The notes under the pieces: model-generated
Told to the model about the DNA's origin: nothing
Databases searched by the model: none
What the model saw: only the letters and a program-made list of their open reading frames with translations
Shown: positions 23,386 through 35,169 of the stretch, piece after piece
Layout of the letters: every line of letters begins with the position of its first letter
Numbering within the stretch: position 1 is the first letter of the stretch
Made by a program: the position numbers and the translations under genes
Assembly (NCBI GenBank): GCA_018398815.1
Contig: CM031595.1
Span: 134,211,504 to 134,275,503, forward strand
From: Conus ventricosus
Taxonomy: Eukaryota; Mollusca; Gastropoda; Neogastropoda; Conidae
Direction of reading: 5' to 3'
DNA length: 64,000 nt

Positions 23386-23828
23386 AAAGACAGCAGCTTC
23401 ATTCCAATACTGCTGGGGAGACTTCATGATAATAAACCATATTTAACTTCTTAATAATGATGAATCACGTTCGTGCGTTGTTCGTTAGTTTGGTCTCACC
23501 GGGAAAAAAGATCATCCCCTCCTCCTTTCCCTCCCCCCCTGCCCTTCCCCCCTTTCCTAATCTCTACACACACTTCCTAATGAGAGGTTTGTGTGTGTGT
23601 GTGTGTGTGTGTGTTGTGTTGTGTGTTGTGTGTGTGGTGGGGGAAAACTGTAATGATGGGGTAGGTGCTAGGGGAAATTTGGGGAAGTGCAATCAGGGGA
23701 AAATTGTATGCAATATCGCATAGCTGCATCTGGGATGGTTTTAAGACTTGCTTCATTAGTTTTAAATTATTAATCATTATTGAATCATGGGTACGGTTTT
23801 AAAACTTTAACTGCATGATACTTTGCAG
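23386..23828. other. Intron 12 (E12-E13)
   Basis: Starts without a recognisable donor. It holds a pyrimidine stretch at 23517-23560 and a GT tract at 23590-23640; nothing else recognised. Confidence 0.5.
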
Positions 23829-24135
23829 ACTGTGTGATGACAAATGAGAGAAAATCGCAGAGAAAGCTCTGACCACCCCCTGCCAACACAGAGGAGTGAG
23901 GGAATGAAAGCCTACATTGAAAAGGTTGAGTCGGACCCATCTTTGTCATGGAGAAACGACTCACTGGTTCAAAGGGAAAGCGCTTGACCTTCCTGTCCGA
24001 CCATGCCCAGTTCTCTCCGGCTGAGGTGCGGCTGAATGCCCAGGTGTTCATGTGGCATGGGCGTATGCCAGCTGTTTTGAGGAACACAAACTGATTATGT
24101 CAGAGAAGGGGAAAACAGTAGAAGAATCCCTGAAG
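23829..24135 (+). CDS. DNAH7: Dynein heavy chain exon E13, with frameshifts
   Basis: Acceptor ATACTTTGCAG, donor GTGAGG. The conserved linker-entry sequence is recognisable in pieces that change frame: LCDDK at the start, KIAEKAL, YIEKVESDP, then in another frame FVMEKRLTGSKGKRLTFLSD and AEVRLNAQVFMWHGRM, and after a further shift EEHKLIMSEKGKTVEESLK. At least four single-base changes are needed, mostly in runs of C or T (for example near 23879, 23937 and 24074). That pattern suits consensus error better than a dead gene, because flanking exons are clean. Confidence 0.8.
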
Positions 24136-25609
24136 GTGAGGTTGTTGTTTTTTTAATTTGGCAGGTTTTGAAGTGGTATTTGTCTGAGACATCGTTGGAT
24201 GTCAGTGTTTTTCACTATAAGATGCTTTAAAGATTTTTAAAAATTTGTTTTGAGAAACAAATCCTTGCCTCCATACACATATATTTTAGATTGTGATCTT
24301 TCCAAGAGATGTAGTTATGAAAATTAAGGATAACACCTTTTTTCTGTCATTAGCTTAAGAAACAATTTAGTTCAGAGGTGAAAATTATATGTTTCAATGT
24401 TAAAGAAAAGTACTGTGTTTTTTCATGCAAATAATATTTTACCCTTTGGCGACTGTCTGGCAAATAATTATTTAACCTTTTGACAGTTATCTACAGACTT
24501 TGTGACATGAGGAACAAACCCCCAAACCTCTCAAACAAAGCACACATGCAGGGTGGTTTTGATGAAACTAGGGACATCCAAGCCGTCTGGTCTGAAAATA
24601 TAGAACATGTATAGCGCAGTGCCTTTAGCTACAAGAGGAGATTAGTGGGATAATAGTTTCTTCAATTGGTTCATCATCAGTCAATTGAAGAAAAAACCTG
24701 GCACACTATGCTTTGTAACAGGTATTGATATGAGTGGTGTGCTGCCGCACCTAAAACCCAAAGAACGAATGGGGGTTTCTGGAACACATGTTATTGCGAG
24801 TTACAGCAAACTCCACAGGATGAAGGGACAGAGTGAAGATGCATAGTATTGTTTGACAGTATTTTTTTTCTCCTTTGCAGGTGACCAATCCATTGTGTAA
24901 AAAGAGCTGACTCAAATTGTCTTGTTGTTGTCTTCAAAAAGTATCACATAGAAAATATAACATAAAGAGCAATCTGTAACACAAAATGTAATCATTTAAT
25001 GACAGATAAAAACTGAATAGCGTTGAGTGCTCCAGCCATCCTACATAGTTATTAACACTTTAATCAGCCAACATCATAACTGCTGAACAATCAACATAAT
25101 GCAGACTCTGTGTTCAAAGTGTTAACACCCGCGCAAGATGTCTACTATGCAATTTGTTGATTGTTGTCGGGGGGCAGTAGTCAGTCTGACTCTGAAGTTA
25201 CAGGGTGAAATGGGGCTTCCATCATCAGGCTGTATTGAGCGAAAAAATTCTGCAGTCACCAAGATGTAAGTAGATGGGACGGTAGGGGCTTAGTTTCAGT
25301 CTAAAAAGGGGTTTGAAAGAAGTATTTCATCAGCGATTTTGAATCGAATCATCTTTTTAAAGTGTGAGCGGCAAAATTTTCAATTAGGGTGTGGAAAGTG
25401 AAAAAACAAAAATGTGAACTGAGAAGGACATTAAGTGATAAATAATCAATGCAAAACTCTTTGTTAAAGTTTTGGGGAAAGTTGAAATGGTCATTGGTTT
25501 GGAGTTAAATATCTTGAGGGGCAAAAAGTGACGTGCTTGTGATTATTAAATACCCATCACTGGTTTTCTGTTAATTTTTGATTGAAGACATTTAACTGAA
25601 TGGAATGTA
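24136..25609. other. Intron 13 (E13-E14)
   Basis: About 1.5 kb of AT-rich sequence. No gene or element recognised. Confidence 0.6.
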
Positions 25610-25755
25610 ACTCTTCGCTGCGCCGGGGGGCGGTTCACAGAGGAGCTGGAGAGTACGCCAAGCAGCTGGAGAGTTCCAGATTTGGGACATGAGGAAATCC
25701 AGCGCTACTCAAGAAGTCGCAGAGACCTGGACACCAGCTGAGGCTGCCTGGACAG
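25610..25755 (+). CDS. DNAH7: Dynein heavy chain exon E14, heavily indel-broken
   Basis: Found by eye between E13 and E15, where the family has a block of about 49 residues. Fragments in different frames read RFTEELES, YAKQLE, GDM, EEIQRY, KKS and LDTKL. The donor GTCGGC follows GACAG. Roughly seven single-base deletions and one insertion are needed to restore one frame, several at doubled bases. The acceptor side near 25610 is unclear, since no AG sits directly before CTTCGCTG. The exon lies only 170 bases from the LTR element. Confidence 0.65.
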
Positions 25756-25928
25756 GTCGGCTGCATGGTGTTGGTTTGTGTGTGTAGTGGGCGTGGGGCC
25801 GGGGGCGCATAGTGTGTACATTATGTGTGTTTGTGATTTGTTTTGGAGGGGTTTGGTTGTTGGAGAGATGATAATGGTGATGATGTGATGAGTTTGATAA
25901 TAACTATAAAATATGATAACAAAATGAA

Positions 25929-28244
25929 TGTCAGGGACGATGGAGGTTTTCCTGACAGGAATCAGTTTAGATGGGATAAAGGAGTGATGACTCACACGCC
26001 TCGCAAGAGCCCACACAAGAAAGATTACGATACAACACCCCTTTATTCACACCAACCACACAGTTCATAAATAACATTCCAACACACACAACATGCCCCA
26101 ATCAAAATCAAGCATTCCAACACACACAACATGCACAATTATAAATAAACATTTCACCATACGACGTAACAATTACAATCACAGCTTTTCCCAACACATA
26201 TGACATATACACAATTATAAATAAACATTCCAGCATCCATCCCTTTCCACACCATGGAGTGCCTCCACACCCCTGCCTCTCCAAAGTCTAGGGGAGCACC
26301 CTGTCGCACTGGGTGCTCCAACCGGTCGGTTTTGAAGAGAGTCGTTCAAGGCCGACACCCTTGACACCACAAGCACAGTGAAGAGCGCGTCCCGGGGGGG
26401 GGGGAACGTGGTGTTTGTTGCGGGGAGGTCCTGGACGGGGATCAGGACCGGCCAGTCAACCCCACGGGGCTTTTTCTTACCGCGTGATCCCAACCAGGCG
26501 CGGTACCAACCAGAGCGTGGCCCCAACCAGCGCGTGGCACCAACCAGTCCGCGGTCCCGACCGAGCGTGGTCCCAACCAGCGCTTTGGCACCAACCAGTC
26601 CGGCCCCGACCAGAGTGTGGTCCCAACCAGCGCGGGGCACCAACCAGTCCGCGGTCCCAACCAGAGCGTGGTCCCAACCAGCGCGTGGCCCCAAACCAGT
26701 CCGCGTCCCGCCCAGAGCGTGGTCCCAAACAGCGCGTGGCACCAACCAGTCCCGGTCCCAACCAGAGCGTGGCCCCAACCAGAGCGTGGCCCCAACCAGC
26801 GCGCGGCACCAACCAGTCCAAGCTCCGGGTGAAGCCCCGGAGGAGGGAAAAGGTAGCTGGGAGGAGAGAAGAAAGGGAGGGAAGGAAGAAAGAAGGGTAC
26901 TGGAACCCCGCCGTCAGTACAGTCGGGACCCATGCGTTAAATCCTAACAGCCACTCGCATGATGGGCGGGGGGAGGTCTACTAAATACAACCAACAACCC
27001 CAGCTCAACACAGACCTGAGCATAAACACAGTAAACCATCAAATCAGAATGTTCGTTAAAGTTTCTCACACGAAGCAGGTAAAGACTGCATTAAATTAAC
27101 AGGCTATAAAACAAATATGAATCATCTTCATCCTTCTCTCACTCATGCTTAACATTTTCCTTTCTTAGGAAATAAACCACACAGAAACTATCGCTTATAA
27201 CTGCCACCACGTTTGCAAATTAATAATTCAATGGCATAATTATCACACTTTATAGCCACATTTCAAAAAACACAATCTCCAACCACGCATCCAAACCGAC
27301 AAATCATGCGTACGCACGCTCCGAACATAAAATCGTTCTCCTTGCACACACAAACAGACGGTGGCCGAAGAATAAGAGTCCGGCGAATGTGACAGGGAGG
27401 ACAAAGCGAGACCAAGCAAGTACCAACCCTGAATCCCCAGGTTCTCTCCCACCCCCCACCGACGACCGCATCACCAGATGCATAAACAGGAGAAAGAATT
27501 TGGATATAATTTAGGATGGCCAGGTTAAAGATTGAATTAACCAGAGAAAAGGTCTCAAACAATATTTCTTTTACAATTTTGAAAACAAAAGAAAATTGCC
27601 AAAAAGAGAAGAATAAGCCGGCTAACAACCAACCCCCCAAAAAAACCCACGAAACTGATGCTTACCAGCTACCCGTGGGTGACCCGAAGAGGCGGGTCAA
27701 ACGACTCTCTCTGCCCTCTGTCCAGTCGAGAGGACAGAAGCGCAGATGCGGAAAAAGAAGAAGTGATGTCCCCCTCCTACAGGCCGACTGTAGGAAATGA
27801 AAGAAACCGACTGTACCTTCGACGATAAGGTGAAGAACCAAGACCGAGCAGGCGCTCCAGAGACATCTTCCGCTCGGTGAAGAGAAAACCTCCCTCACGA
27901 TGGCGGCCAACATGCCACGCTACGTCACAGAGTGGCATACTTCAGCTAAAAAAAATGAAGCACGTGCGACAGGTAAAAAGACAGGTGAGAGGCCGACAGA
28001 CAGCAAGTTCGAGAGAAAGGTACCAGCCCCCCGTGAACCTGCAGGATGATTTGCACGGGCAGTGGAATTAGAGAGAGAGAGAGAGAAAGCAAACCGAACT
28101 TGAGCTGAACTACACCAAGGTGCAACCGCACCCAAGCCACATTAAGGGACGGATACACGACAACAACAACGACAATAAATAAATGAGTAATTCCGCCATC
28201 CTAGATGGTCAAACGTCGTAGGCCTCGTGCCCAAACTCGTGACA
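25929..28244 (-). repeat. LTR, left copy (3' LTR of the antisense element)
   Basis: Collinear with 32014-34376. As read on +, it starts TGTCAGGGACGATGG and ends CTCGTGACA. The neighbouring interior has a purine-rich tract on the minus strand (AGAAGGGGG, complement of about 28249-28257), fitting a polypurine tract beside the 3' LTR. Confidence 0.88.
26490..26825. repeat. GC-rich tandem repeat in left LTR
   Basis: Units of about 28-30 bp built from CCAACCAG(A/C)GCGTGG, alternating with CACCAACCAGTCCGCGGTCC, giving a higher-order period near 57 bp. It is open in several frames on both strands, which produces spurious ORFs. Confidence 0.9.
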
Positions 28245-28559
28245 AACCCCCTTCTAAAAGCACTGTTTCTCTGAGATACAGTGCTCCTTTGAACCTTGAC
28301 GCATGTGCAAATTCAAAAACAATGGGCCCGAACCCAACTCTCTGTGATCGACAGAGTACGATAACTCCAATACAAACATTCCACGATAGAATCACACGGG
28401 GAAATACATAATACTACATATATCAAACAACTAAGCAAAGCTTCCAACCATGAAAGTAACAATCCGAACCATTGGTGATTCACTACCATTAACATCACTG
28501 AATTTGAAAACTGTCACTACCCTGATACAGAGACCAAAAGGGGATATAACCCTGGTTGA

Positions 28560-29240
28560 GGGGAAGTGCCCCTCGGACTGATTTCCAATGCGCTGACTAG
28601 GGAGCTCGGCTAAGATAGTCAGCATCCGTATTGCAGGAACCTTGATATGACGGAAAGTGAACGCATGACTCTGCAGTTCCAGCCTAACTCATGAGTCGAC
28701 GACTGACGGGCCGGATCCGGTCCAAGCATGGAGAGGTGATGATCGGTCTCCAGTACAAACTTCCGGCCGTACTTCTTCTTGGGCACGCCAGTGGTGTCCA
28801 AATCTGCCGGAAAAGCTTCAGCAATAGTAGGGGTATCGATATTTCCTAAGCGGGGGCAGCCTCGGGGCATCGAGTCGCATAGTCTACCGCTACCGAAATG
28901 TAGCGGTGACCGCGATTGGATGGTGGATTAATGGGTCCCACCATTTCGACCCCAACCTTGCGAATGGCTCCCCAACCCTTGGCACGGGCCCCTAGGGGAA
29001 AAACGCTTCAAGCGACCCTTAGGCGTTGTCCGTTGGCAGGTATCGCAACTGCGGCAGTACTGCCTAACCTGTGAGTTCATCCCTGGCCAAAAGAAGTTTT
29101 GTCTTACTCGCTCGAGAGTCCCCCTTTGAGCCCATATGACCTGCCATAGGTGAATCATGGGCCTGCCGGAGAACAGATTCTCTCAAGCTTTGGGGGACTA
29201 CTAGCTGTTGGCCACACGATCTGCCGAGTGAAAACCCTAA
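28560..29240 (-). pseudogene. Chimeric integrase-RNase H fragment of the LTR element
   Basis: On the minus strand, from about 29240: LVVPQSLRESVLRQAHDSPM, then RVRQNFFWPGMNSQVRQYC and CDTCQRTTPKG, the HHCC zinc-binding domain of integrase. Next comes the start of the catalytic core, GPINPPSNRGHRYI and VDYATRCPEAAP, ending at NIDTPTIAEAF. It then joins abruptly to KKKYGRKFVLETDHHLSML, the end of a Ty3 RNase H domain, continuing LELQSH-like sequence in another frame. Normal Ty3 order is RT-RNase H-integrase, so this junction is a rearrangement. Confidence 0.75.
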
Positions 29241-29439
29241 GAGGATCCCTTGTGGGCTTGAAGCTCACCTTGGCGTGTCGGGCAGACTGAGCGGGACGAT
29301 CCACCAGTTGTCGCAGGCGGGTTTGGGCATCCAAGTCCCTGGCCTGAAGGGGACCATGGTAGCAGGGTCGACCCTGGCCAGAACCTGTCAGAGATCGGCT
29401 GTTGAACGGGACGCAATTCCTGCTCCTGCTTCTTAGCTT

Positions 29440-29935
29440 TGGCGCGCGGGGTAACTCCCACACACTCCTGTACGGGCAGAAACCGTAGACACAGACTGAC
29501 TGCGTCGTCCGCAAAGGTGATAGTATTCCCTATGAGAAGGGAATACAGAGGTCGCTCCACCGCGATGGCCCATACCTCGCCACAGAAGTAGGGGGTGGAG
29601 ATAGAAAGAGTACACAGGACGGGTGAAGGTAAAACCAGCCTCCCAACCCGCACAAAATCATAACTGGCGCCCCGCCGAGCCTCAGGGGGAAACCAAATTC
29701 TTATCCACAAAGATCGTTGATGCTCCCGAATCCCTGATGGTGTCGACCCCAAAGGGGGAACCAACACAGAGAGAAAAAACTGGGCACTCTGTACCACTAG
29801 AAACTGGGACGGGAAACCCCCGTTTTTCCGAGGCACGAGGACGTTGGGGAAGGGGCTGGCCCCATGACTACCGGCGGCTTTAGGGCAATCTCTCCTAATG
29901 TGGCCGGGACGACCACAAAGAAAACATAACCGGGT
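29440..29935 (-). pseudogene. Zinc knuckle and retropepsin fragment of the LTR element
   Basis: On the minus strand near 29935 the sequence reads LCFLCGRPGHIRRDCP, a CCHC nucleocapsid knuckle. About 170 bases on, VDTIRDSGAS carries the retropepsin DSG triad, followed after a frame change by RRGASYDFVRVGRLVLPSP and ERPLYSLLIGNTIT. Several frameshifts make it non-functional as assembled. Confidence 0.75.
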
Positions 29936-29989
29936 GCTGAAATCCCCGATGAACTGCTGCCTTTGTTCACCCCACTAGCAGTTGTCGGG

Positions 29990-31035
29990 CCTTATTGCCA
30001 CTAAATCCTGTGGAGGGCTTCCTCTCCGTTTCTGGGCGATGCCCATAAGCTCGCGAGCTTCAGCAAACACCTCAGCGGGGATGAATCGCAGCCGCGAAAT
30101 CCTGAGGTGCTGTCTCGCCTATACGATCCTCAACTCTGGGGACACAGTGTTGGTGAGCTGTTTCAATGAGGATAGGTCCCCCAGCTCCCAACTTAGCCAA
30201 CTGACGCCAGTACCCTAGCGTTTTGCGAGCCTATCACCAAACTGCACGAAAGGTCTCGTCGTTATTCTTTTTCATGACCCGAACTCCTCCTGTACGTCTC
30301 TGGGGTAAGGTGGAAACGCTTACGCAGAGCCAACTGCATGCTGCATAAGACGCGCCTTCATTTAGAGTGAGCACACACTCCCCTTTCAGCACCAGATAAT
30401 CCAGAAAAAAGGTGCATAGCCTTTTGTTCCTCAGAAATTGGTAAAGAACTAGCAACCTTATCAAAATGGCTCTAAGAACATATCAATGTCCTCACTAGGT
30501 CTGAACTCAGGAAGCTTTAACTTTGGGCTCTAACTCATCACTTGCCCGTCGATCAACCCCCTGATTTACAGATGCGGGAGGCCGGGGAAAGAAGTTGTTC
30601 CATCTCCTCCCTACGCTGATCCAACCTTCCCGACGAGAGCTTCCTGTCTGACAGCCCCCTCCCTAGCCGAGTTTCCTCCTCCCTACGCCGGGTTTCCCCC
30701 CTCCCTATGCTGAGCAGCCTCCTCTCTGCGGAGAGCTAACTTTCTCTACGGAGGGCCTCCTGCCTGACAGCCTCTTCCCTACGCTGGGCTTCCTGCCTAT
30801 CTAGCTCTTCCCTACGCAGGGTTTCCTGCCTGAAAGCCTCTTTCCCTTCGAAGGGCCTCCTGCCTAGCAAACCTCTTCAAATACGCTGCCGCTCCCGAAA
30901 CATAAGGACGGAGGCGATTTTCCTGGGCAGGATTCACCACTCCCGACACGGGAGGATACCTGTTGACCTGTCCCTTGGGTCTCGACTTTCCATAAGGAAA
31001 GTCTTCTGGGGGATGCTCCTTACAGGGAAGCATGG
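29990..31035 (-). pseudogene. Gag-like fragment of the LTR element
   Basis: The minus-strand ORF at 31033-30812 starts with a Met and reads HPPEDFPYGKSRPKGQVNRY. It is followed by a tandem coiled-coil tract of RREE/RQEA type coded by about 30-bp repeats (30640-30870). Further on FRVMKKNNDETF and FGDRLA resemble the capsid part of Ty3 Gag. Broken by frameshifts. Confidence 0.65.
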
Positions 31036-31424
31036 AGAGGGGAAGGTTCGGTCTCTGCGACCCAACAGAAGCCCCCAGTTTTCTTAACCATACTCTGACG
31101 CATCGAGCGGAAACGTCAGGTGGGGTCCGGCAGAAGATCCCCCACGAGGAAGCAACGAAAGTACTCGCGGGCTATCGGCTACAGCACGGAAAAAGGTAGA
31201 AGTCACTGTAGTCGAAGTAAATGGTACTAATAGTAGGGACTACATTTTGAATACCTTTCTTCTTTGACGCACGCGTCGCCATACCACCAGCACCGGACGT
31301 CGCCATGACAACAATATCCTACGGTTCTCCAAAAACGGGGGAAAAACAATTCCACTGAAAAACAAATATTTTAGGGTGTGTGTATATGTGTGTATGTGTG
31401 TGTGTGTGTGTGTGCGGACAAGTT

Positions 31425-31585
31425 CGGCTGCTCCCACTCTGGCAACACCGCGCTCCACCCGCACGAGCAACAGTGCGGTGGGGCCACCAAAAAAAAACAA
31501 AACAAAAAACTATGTCCGGCTGCCCCCCCTTTTGGCAACACCCCGCTCCACAGCACGAGCAACAGTGCGGTGGGGCTGGCCGGAA
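31425..31585. repeat. Imperfect tandem duplication in retroelement leader
   Basis: Two units share GGCAACACC(G/C)CGCTCCAC and GAGCAACAGTGCGGTGGGG. They lie in the untranslated leader between the 5' LTR and gag, after a short GT run at 31378-31412. Confidence 0.85.
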
Positions 31586-32013
31586 AAAAACAAACAAACT
31601 GGCAGACGGGAAACCGGAGAGAGGAAAAAAAAGGGACACTAACGTCCGATACAACCCCCTGTACTCAATAACCCGGTAAAAAAAAAAAAACTGGCTAACT
31701 ACAAACAGGAAAGGCAGACTGAGCGGCCAACAGAAAGGCAAGACTTACGGCCGTACCTGCGTAAGGCACCCGCGGAAAGGAGGTCTGGTCGCGGTGACTC
31801 CCCCCGGTCTCACCTCGACTCCTCATTTACACCGGATGTTCCCTCAGGCCACCAAGAGACTCCCTTCACACTAGAGTCCCCACCAACCACCCACCCAAAA
31901 AAAACACGACAAACTAACTAAACGTATACCAAAAAGACAGAACTAAACAGGTTTCCTGCGAAAAAAGAGAGGGGACGTCAGAGCCCTTCACATCCCGGGC
32001 GAGCCCCCCCAAT

Positions 32014-32486
32014 TGTCACGACCGACCCTGGAGGTCTGCCCCGACAGGATCAGTTTAGATGGGAGTGAAGGAGTGACTGACCCACACGCCTCGCAAAAGC
32101 CCACACAAGAAGATTTCGATACAACACCCATTTATCACACCAGCACACACAGTCATAAATAAAGCATTCCAACACACACAACATGCACAATCACAATCAA
32201 GCATTCCAACACACACAACATGCACAATTATAAATAAACATTTCACCAACGACGTACACAATTACAATCACAGCATTTCAACACATATGACATATACACA
32301 ATTTAAATAAACATTTCCAGCATCCATCCCTTTCCCCCACCATGGAGTGCTCCACACCCCCGCCTCTCCAAAGTCTACTGGGAAACACCCTGTCGCACTA
32401 GGTGCTCCAAACGGGTCGGGTTCTTGAAGAGAGTCGTTTTAAGGCCCACACCCTGACACGCACAAGCAGACAGTGAAGAGCGCGTC

Positions 32487-32528
<42 letters not shown>

Positions 32529-34376
32529 TGGCGTTGTTGCTGGAGGTCCATGGACGGGGATCAGGACCGGCCAGTCAAGCCACAGGCTTTTCTACCAGTG
32601 CGGATCCCCAAACCCGCGCGCGGTACCAACCAGAGCGTGGCCCCAACCCGCGCGTGGCACCAACCAGTCCGCGGTCCGACCAGAGCGGGTCCCAACCAGC
32701 GCGTGGCACCAACCAGTCCGCGGTCCCGACCAGAGCGTGGTCCCAACCAGCGCGTGGCACCAACCAGTCCGCGGTCCCCAAACCCGAGCGTGGTCCCAAC
32801 CAGCGCGTGGCACCAACCAGTCCGCGGTCCCCACCAGAGCGTGGTCCCAACCAGCGCGTGGCACCAACCAGTCCGCGGTCCCAACCAGAGCGTGGCCCCA
32901 ACCAGAGCGTGGCCCAACCAGCGCGGGGGCACCAACCAGTCCAAGCTCCGGGTGAAGCCCCCGGGAGGAGGGAAAAAGGTAGCTGGGAGGAGAGAAGAAA
33001 GGGAGGGAAGGAAAAGAAGGGTACTGGAACCCCGCCCTCAGTACAGTCTGACCCATGCTGTTAAATCCCAACGCCACTCGCATGATGGGGAGGGGGGTGC
33101 ACTAAATACACCAACAACCCAGCTCAACACAGACCTGAGCATAACACAGTAAACCAATCAAAACAGGAATGTTCGTTAAAGTCTTCTCACACGAAGCAGG
33201 TAAGAGACTGCATTAAATTAACAGGCTATTTAAACAAAAAGATCATCTTCATCCTTCTCTCACTCATGCTTAACATTTTCCTTTCTTAGAAATAAACCAA
33301 CACAGGGAACTATCGCTTTATAACGCCACCCCATTTGCAAATAATAATTCAATGGGATAATTATCACACTTTATAGCCCATTTCAAAATAACACAAATCT
33401 CCAACCACGCATCCGAACGACAAATTTTGCGTACGCACGCCGCGAACATAAAACTCGTTCTCCTTGCACACACAAACAGACGGTGGCCGAAAGAATAAGA
33501 GTCCGGCGAATGTGACAGGGGAGGACGAGCGAGACCAAGCAAGTACCAACCCTGAACACCAGGTTCTCTCCCATCCCACCGACGACCGCATCACCAGATG
33601 CATAAACAGGAGAAAGAATTTTGGATATAATTTAGGATGGCCAGGTTAAAGATTTATTAACCAGAGAAAAGGTCTCAAACAATATTTCTTTTACAATTTT
33701 GAAAACAAAAGAAAATTGCGCAAAAGAGAAGAATAAGCCGGCTAACAAACCAAAACAAACAAACCACGAAACTGATGCTTACCAGCTACCCCTGGGTGAC
33801 CCCGAAGAGGCGGGTCAAACGACTCTCTCTCCCTCTGTCCAGTCGAGAGGACAGAAGCGCAGATGCGGAAAAAGAAGAAGTGATGTCCCCCCCTACAGGC
33901 CGACTGTAAAGGGAAAAGAAAGTACCGACTGTACCTTCGACGATAAGGTGAAGAACCAAAAACCGGAGCAGGCGTCCCCGAGACATCTTCCGCTCGAGTG
34001 AAGAGAAAACCTCCTCACGATGGCGGCCAACATTTCCACGCTACGTCACAGAGTGAGCATACTTCAAGCTAAAAGAAATGAAGCACGTGCGACAGGTAAA
34101 AAGACAAGGGGGGGGAGGCCGACAGACAGCAAGTTCGAGAGAAGGTACCAGCCACCCGTGAAACCTGCAGGATGAAATTTTCACGGGGCAGTGGAATTAG
34201 AGAGAGAGAGAGAGAAAGCAAAAACCCAACTTGAGCTGAACTACACCAAGGGGCAACCGCACCGCAAGTCACATTAAGGACGGATACACGACAACAGCAA
34301 CGACAATAAATAAATGATAATTCCGCCATCCTAGATGGGTCAAACGTTTGTAGGCCTCGTGACAAACTCGTGACCA
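32014..34376 (-). repeat. LTR, right copy (5' LTR of the antisense element)
   Basis: As read on +, it starts TGTCACGACCGACCC and ends CTCGTGACCA. Beside it, the minus-strand sequence from about 32013 reads TTGGGGGGGCTCGCCCGGGA, a plausible tRNA primer-binding site starting TGG. Compared with the left LTR there are few substitutions but very many 1-2-base indels, plus a 37-base G run at 32489-32525 against 11 Gs in the left copy. Confidence 0.88.
32620..32945. repeat. GC-rich tandem repeat in right LTR
   Basis: Same CCAACCAGCGCGTGG / CACCAACCAGTCCGCGGTCC units as in the left LTR, with a regular period near 57-58 bp. Confidence 0.9.
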
Positions 34377-34429
34377 ATGAGAGTATCTAGTATTGCAGTT
34401 CTAGTTTAAAATACTCATTGTGTTCTCAC

Positions 34430-35100
34430 ACACCAATCAGACTTTTTTTAATCACTGTAAGAATGAATTACTGCAGAATTTATTGAATACACACAATGTA
34501 GGAACAGCATTGTTCAAAACACTTGGCTTAAAAGAGAGGTCTTCAACTATGCTTCGAAAACAATTGAAGTGCGGTGGATTTGTAAAGTGAGAGGCAGTGA
34601 GTTCCAAACAGTTTGGGTACCAAAGCTGAAAGAATGTTGACTAAATGATTTCAGATTTCACTTTTGGATCTTAGGAGTATGTGGCTGGAAGAACAGAGAG
34701 TACATAGTGATTGGTATGTGCAGATCATTGAGGACAAGTATGGTGGAAGGGAACCATTAAAGAAACTGAAGGCAAGGGTAGCCTACTTGTACTGTTGACG
34801 GAATTTAACAAGCAGCCAGTGAAACTCCCACAGCAGTGGTGTAATGTGATTTCATTTTCTTTTGTTTAAAATGAGTCATGCTGTGCTGCTGGAGAGAGGA
34901 CATTTGTTCTGCTGGCAAACCACACAGTGCTGAATTACGATAAGCAAACAGAGAAGCAACTATTAAATTCAGAAGTCTTTCTGTTGCATCAGTTGAAAGA
35001 TATTTACAAACTGAGGCAATATTGCAGAGTTCCCAGAATGACGGAATAGACAGAATCAGAGACAGCTTTTCATACAAGCAGCACTGGACATTATGGTAAA
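34430..35100. repeat. Degenerate dispersed repeat relic before E15
   Basis: Moderately GC-balanced block with AGGCAGTGAGTTCCAAACAG and GAACAGAGAGTACATAG. It resembles the relic at 18.78 kb in layout. No protein homology recognised; family unknown. Confidence 0.3.
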
Positions 35101-35169
35101 GGCAATATGAAAGGCGATGGATACATGACAGCTCCAGAATGGAGTGAAACCAATCCACTATGTGTGCAG

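Larger units (their letters stand above)
25929..34376 (-). mobile_element. Ty3/gypsy LTR retrotransposon, antisense, rearranged
   Basis: An 8.4-kb element inserted in intron 14 against the gene's direction. Two direct LTRs of about 2.3 kb flank an interior of 3.8 kb. Read on the minus strand the interior shows gag (about 31.0-30.0 kb), a CCHC zinc knuckle (about 29.9 kb), a retropepsin DSG motif (about 29.73 kb) and an integrase N-terminal zinc-binding domain and part of its core (29.2-28.83 kb), then RNase H sequence (28.83-28.6 kb). Reverse transcriptase is missing, and RNase H sits on the wrong side of integrase. Stops and indels are frequent. A possible target duplication is ATGAA/ATGAG. 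Confidence 0.9.

Noticed and set aside
26215..26984. Long open frames (up to 189 codons) rich in Pro/Arg/Gln on both strands, and their counterparts at 32473-33152
   Set aside because: They are translations of the GC-rich tandem repeat in the LTRs, open on both strands and different between the two LTR copies.
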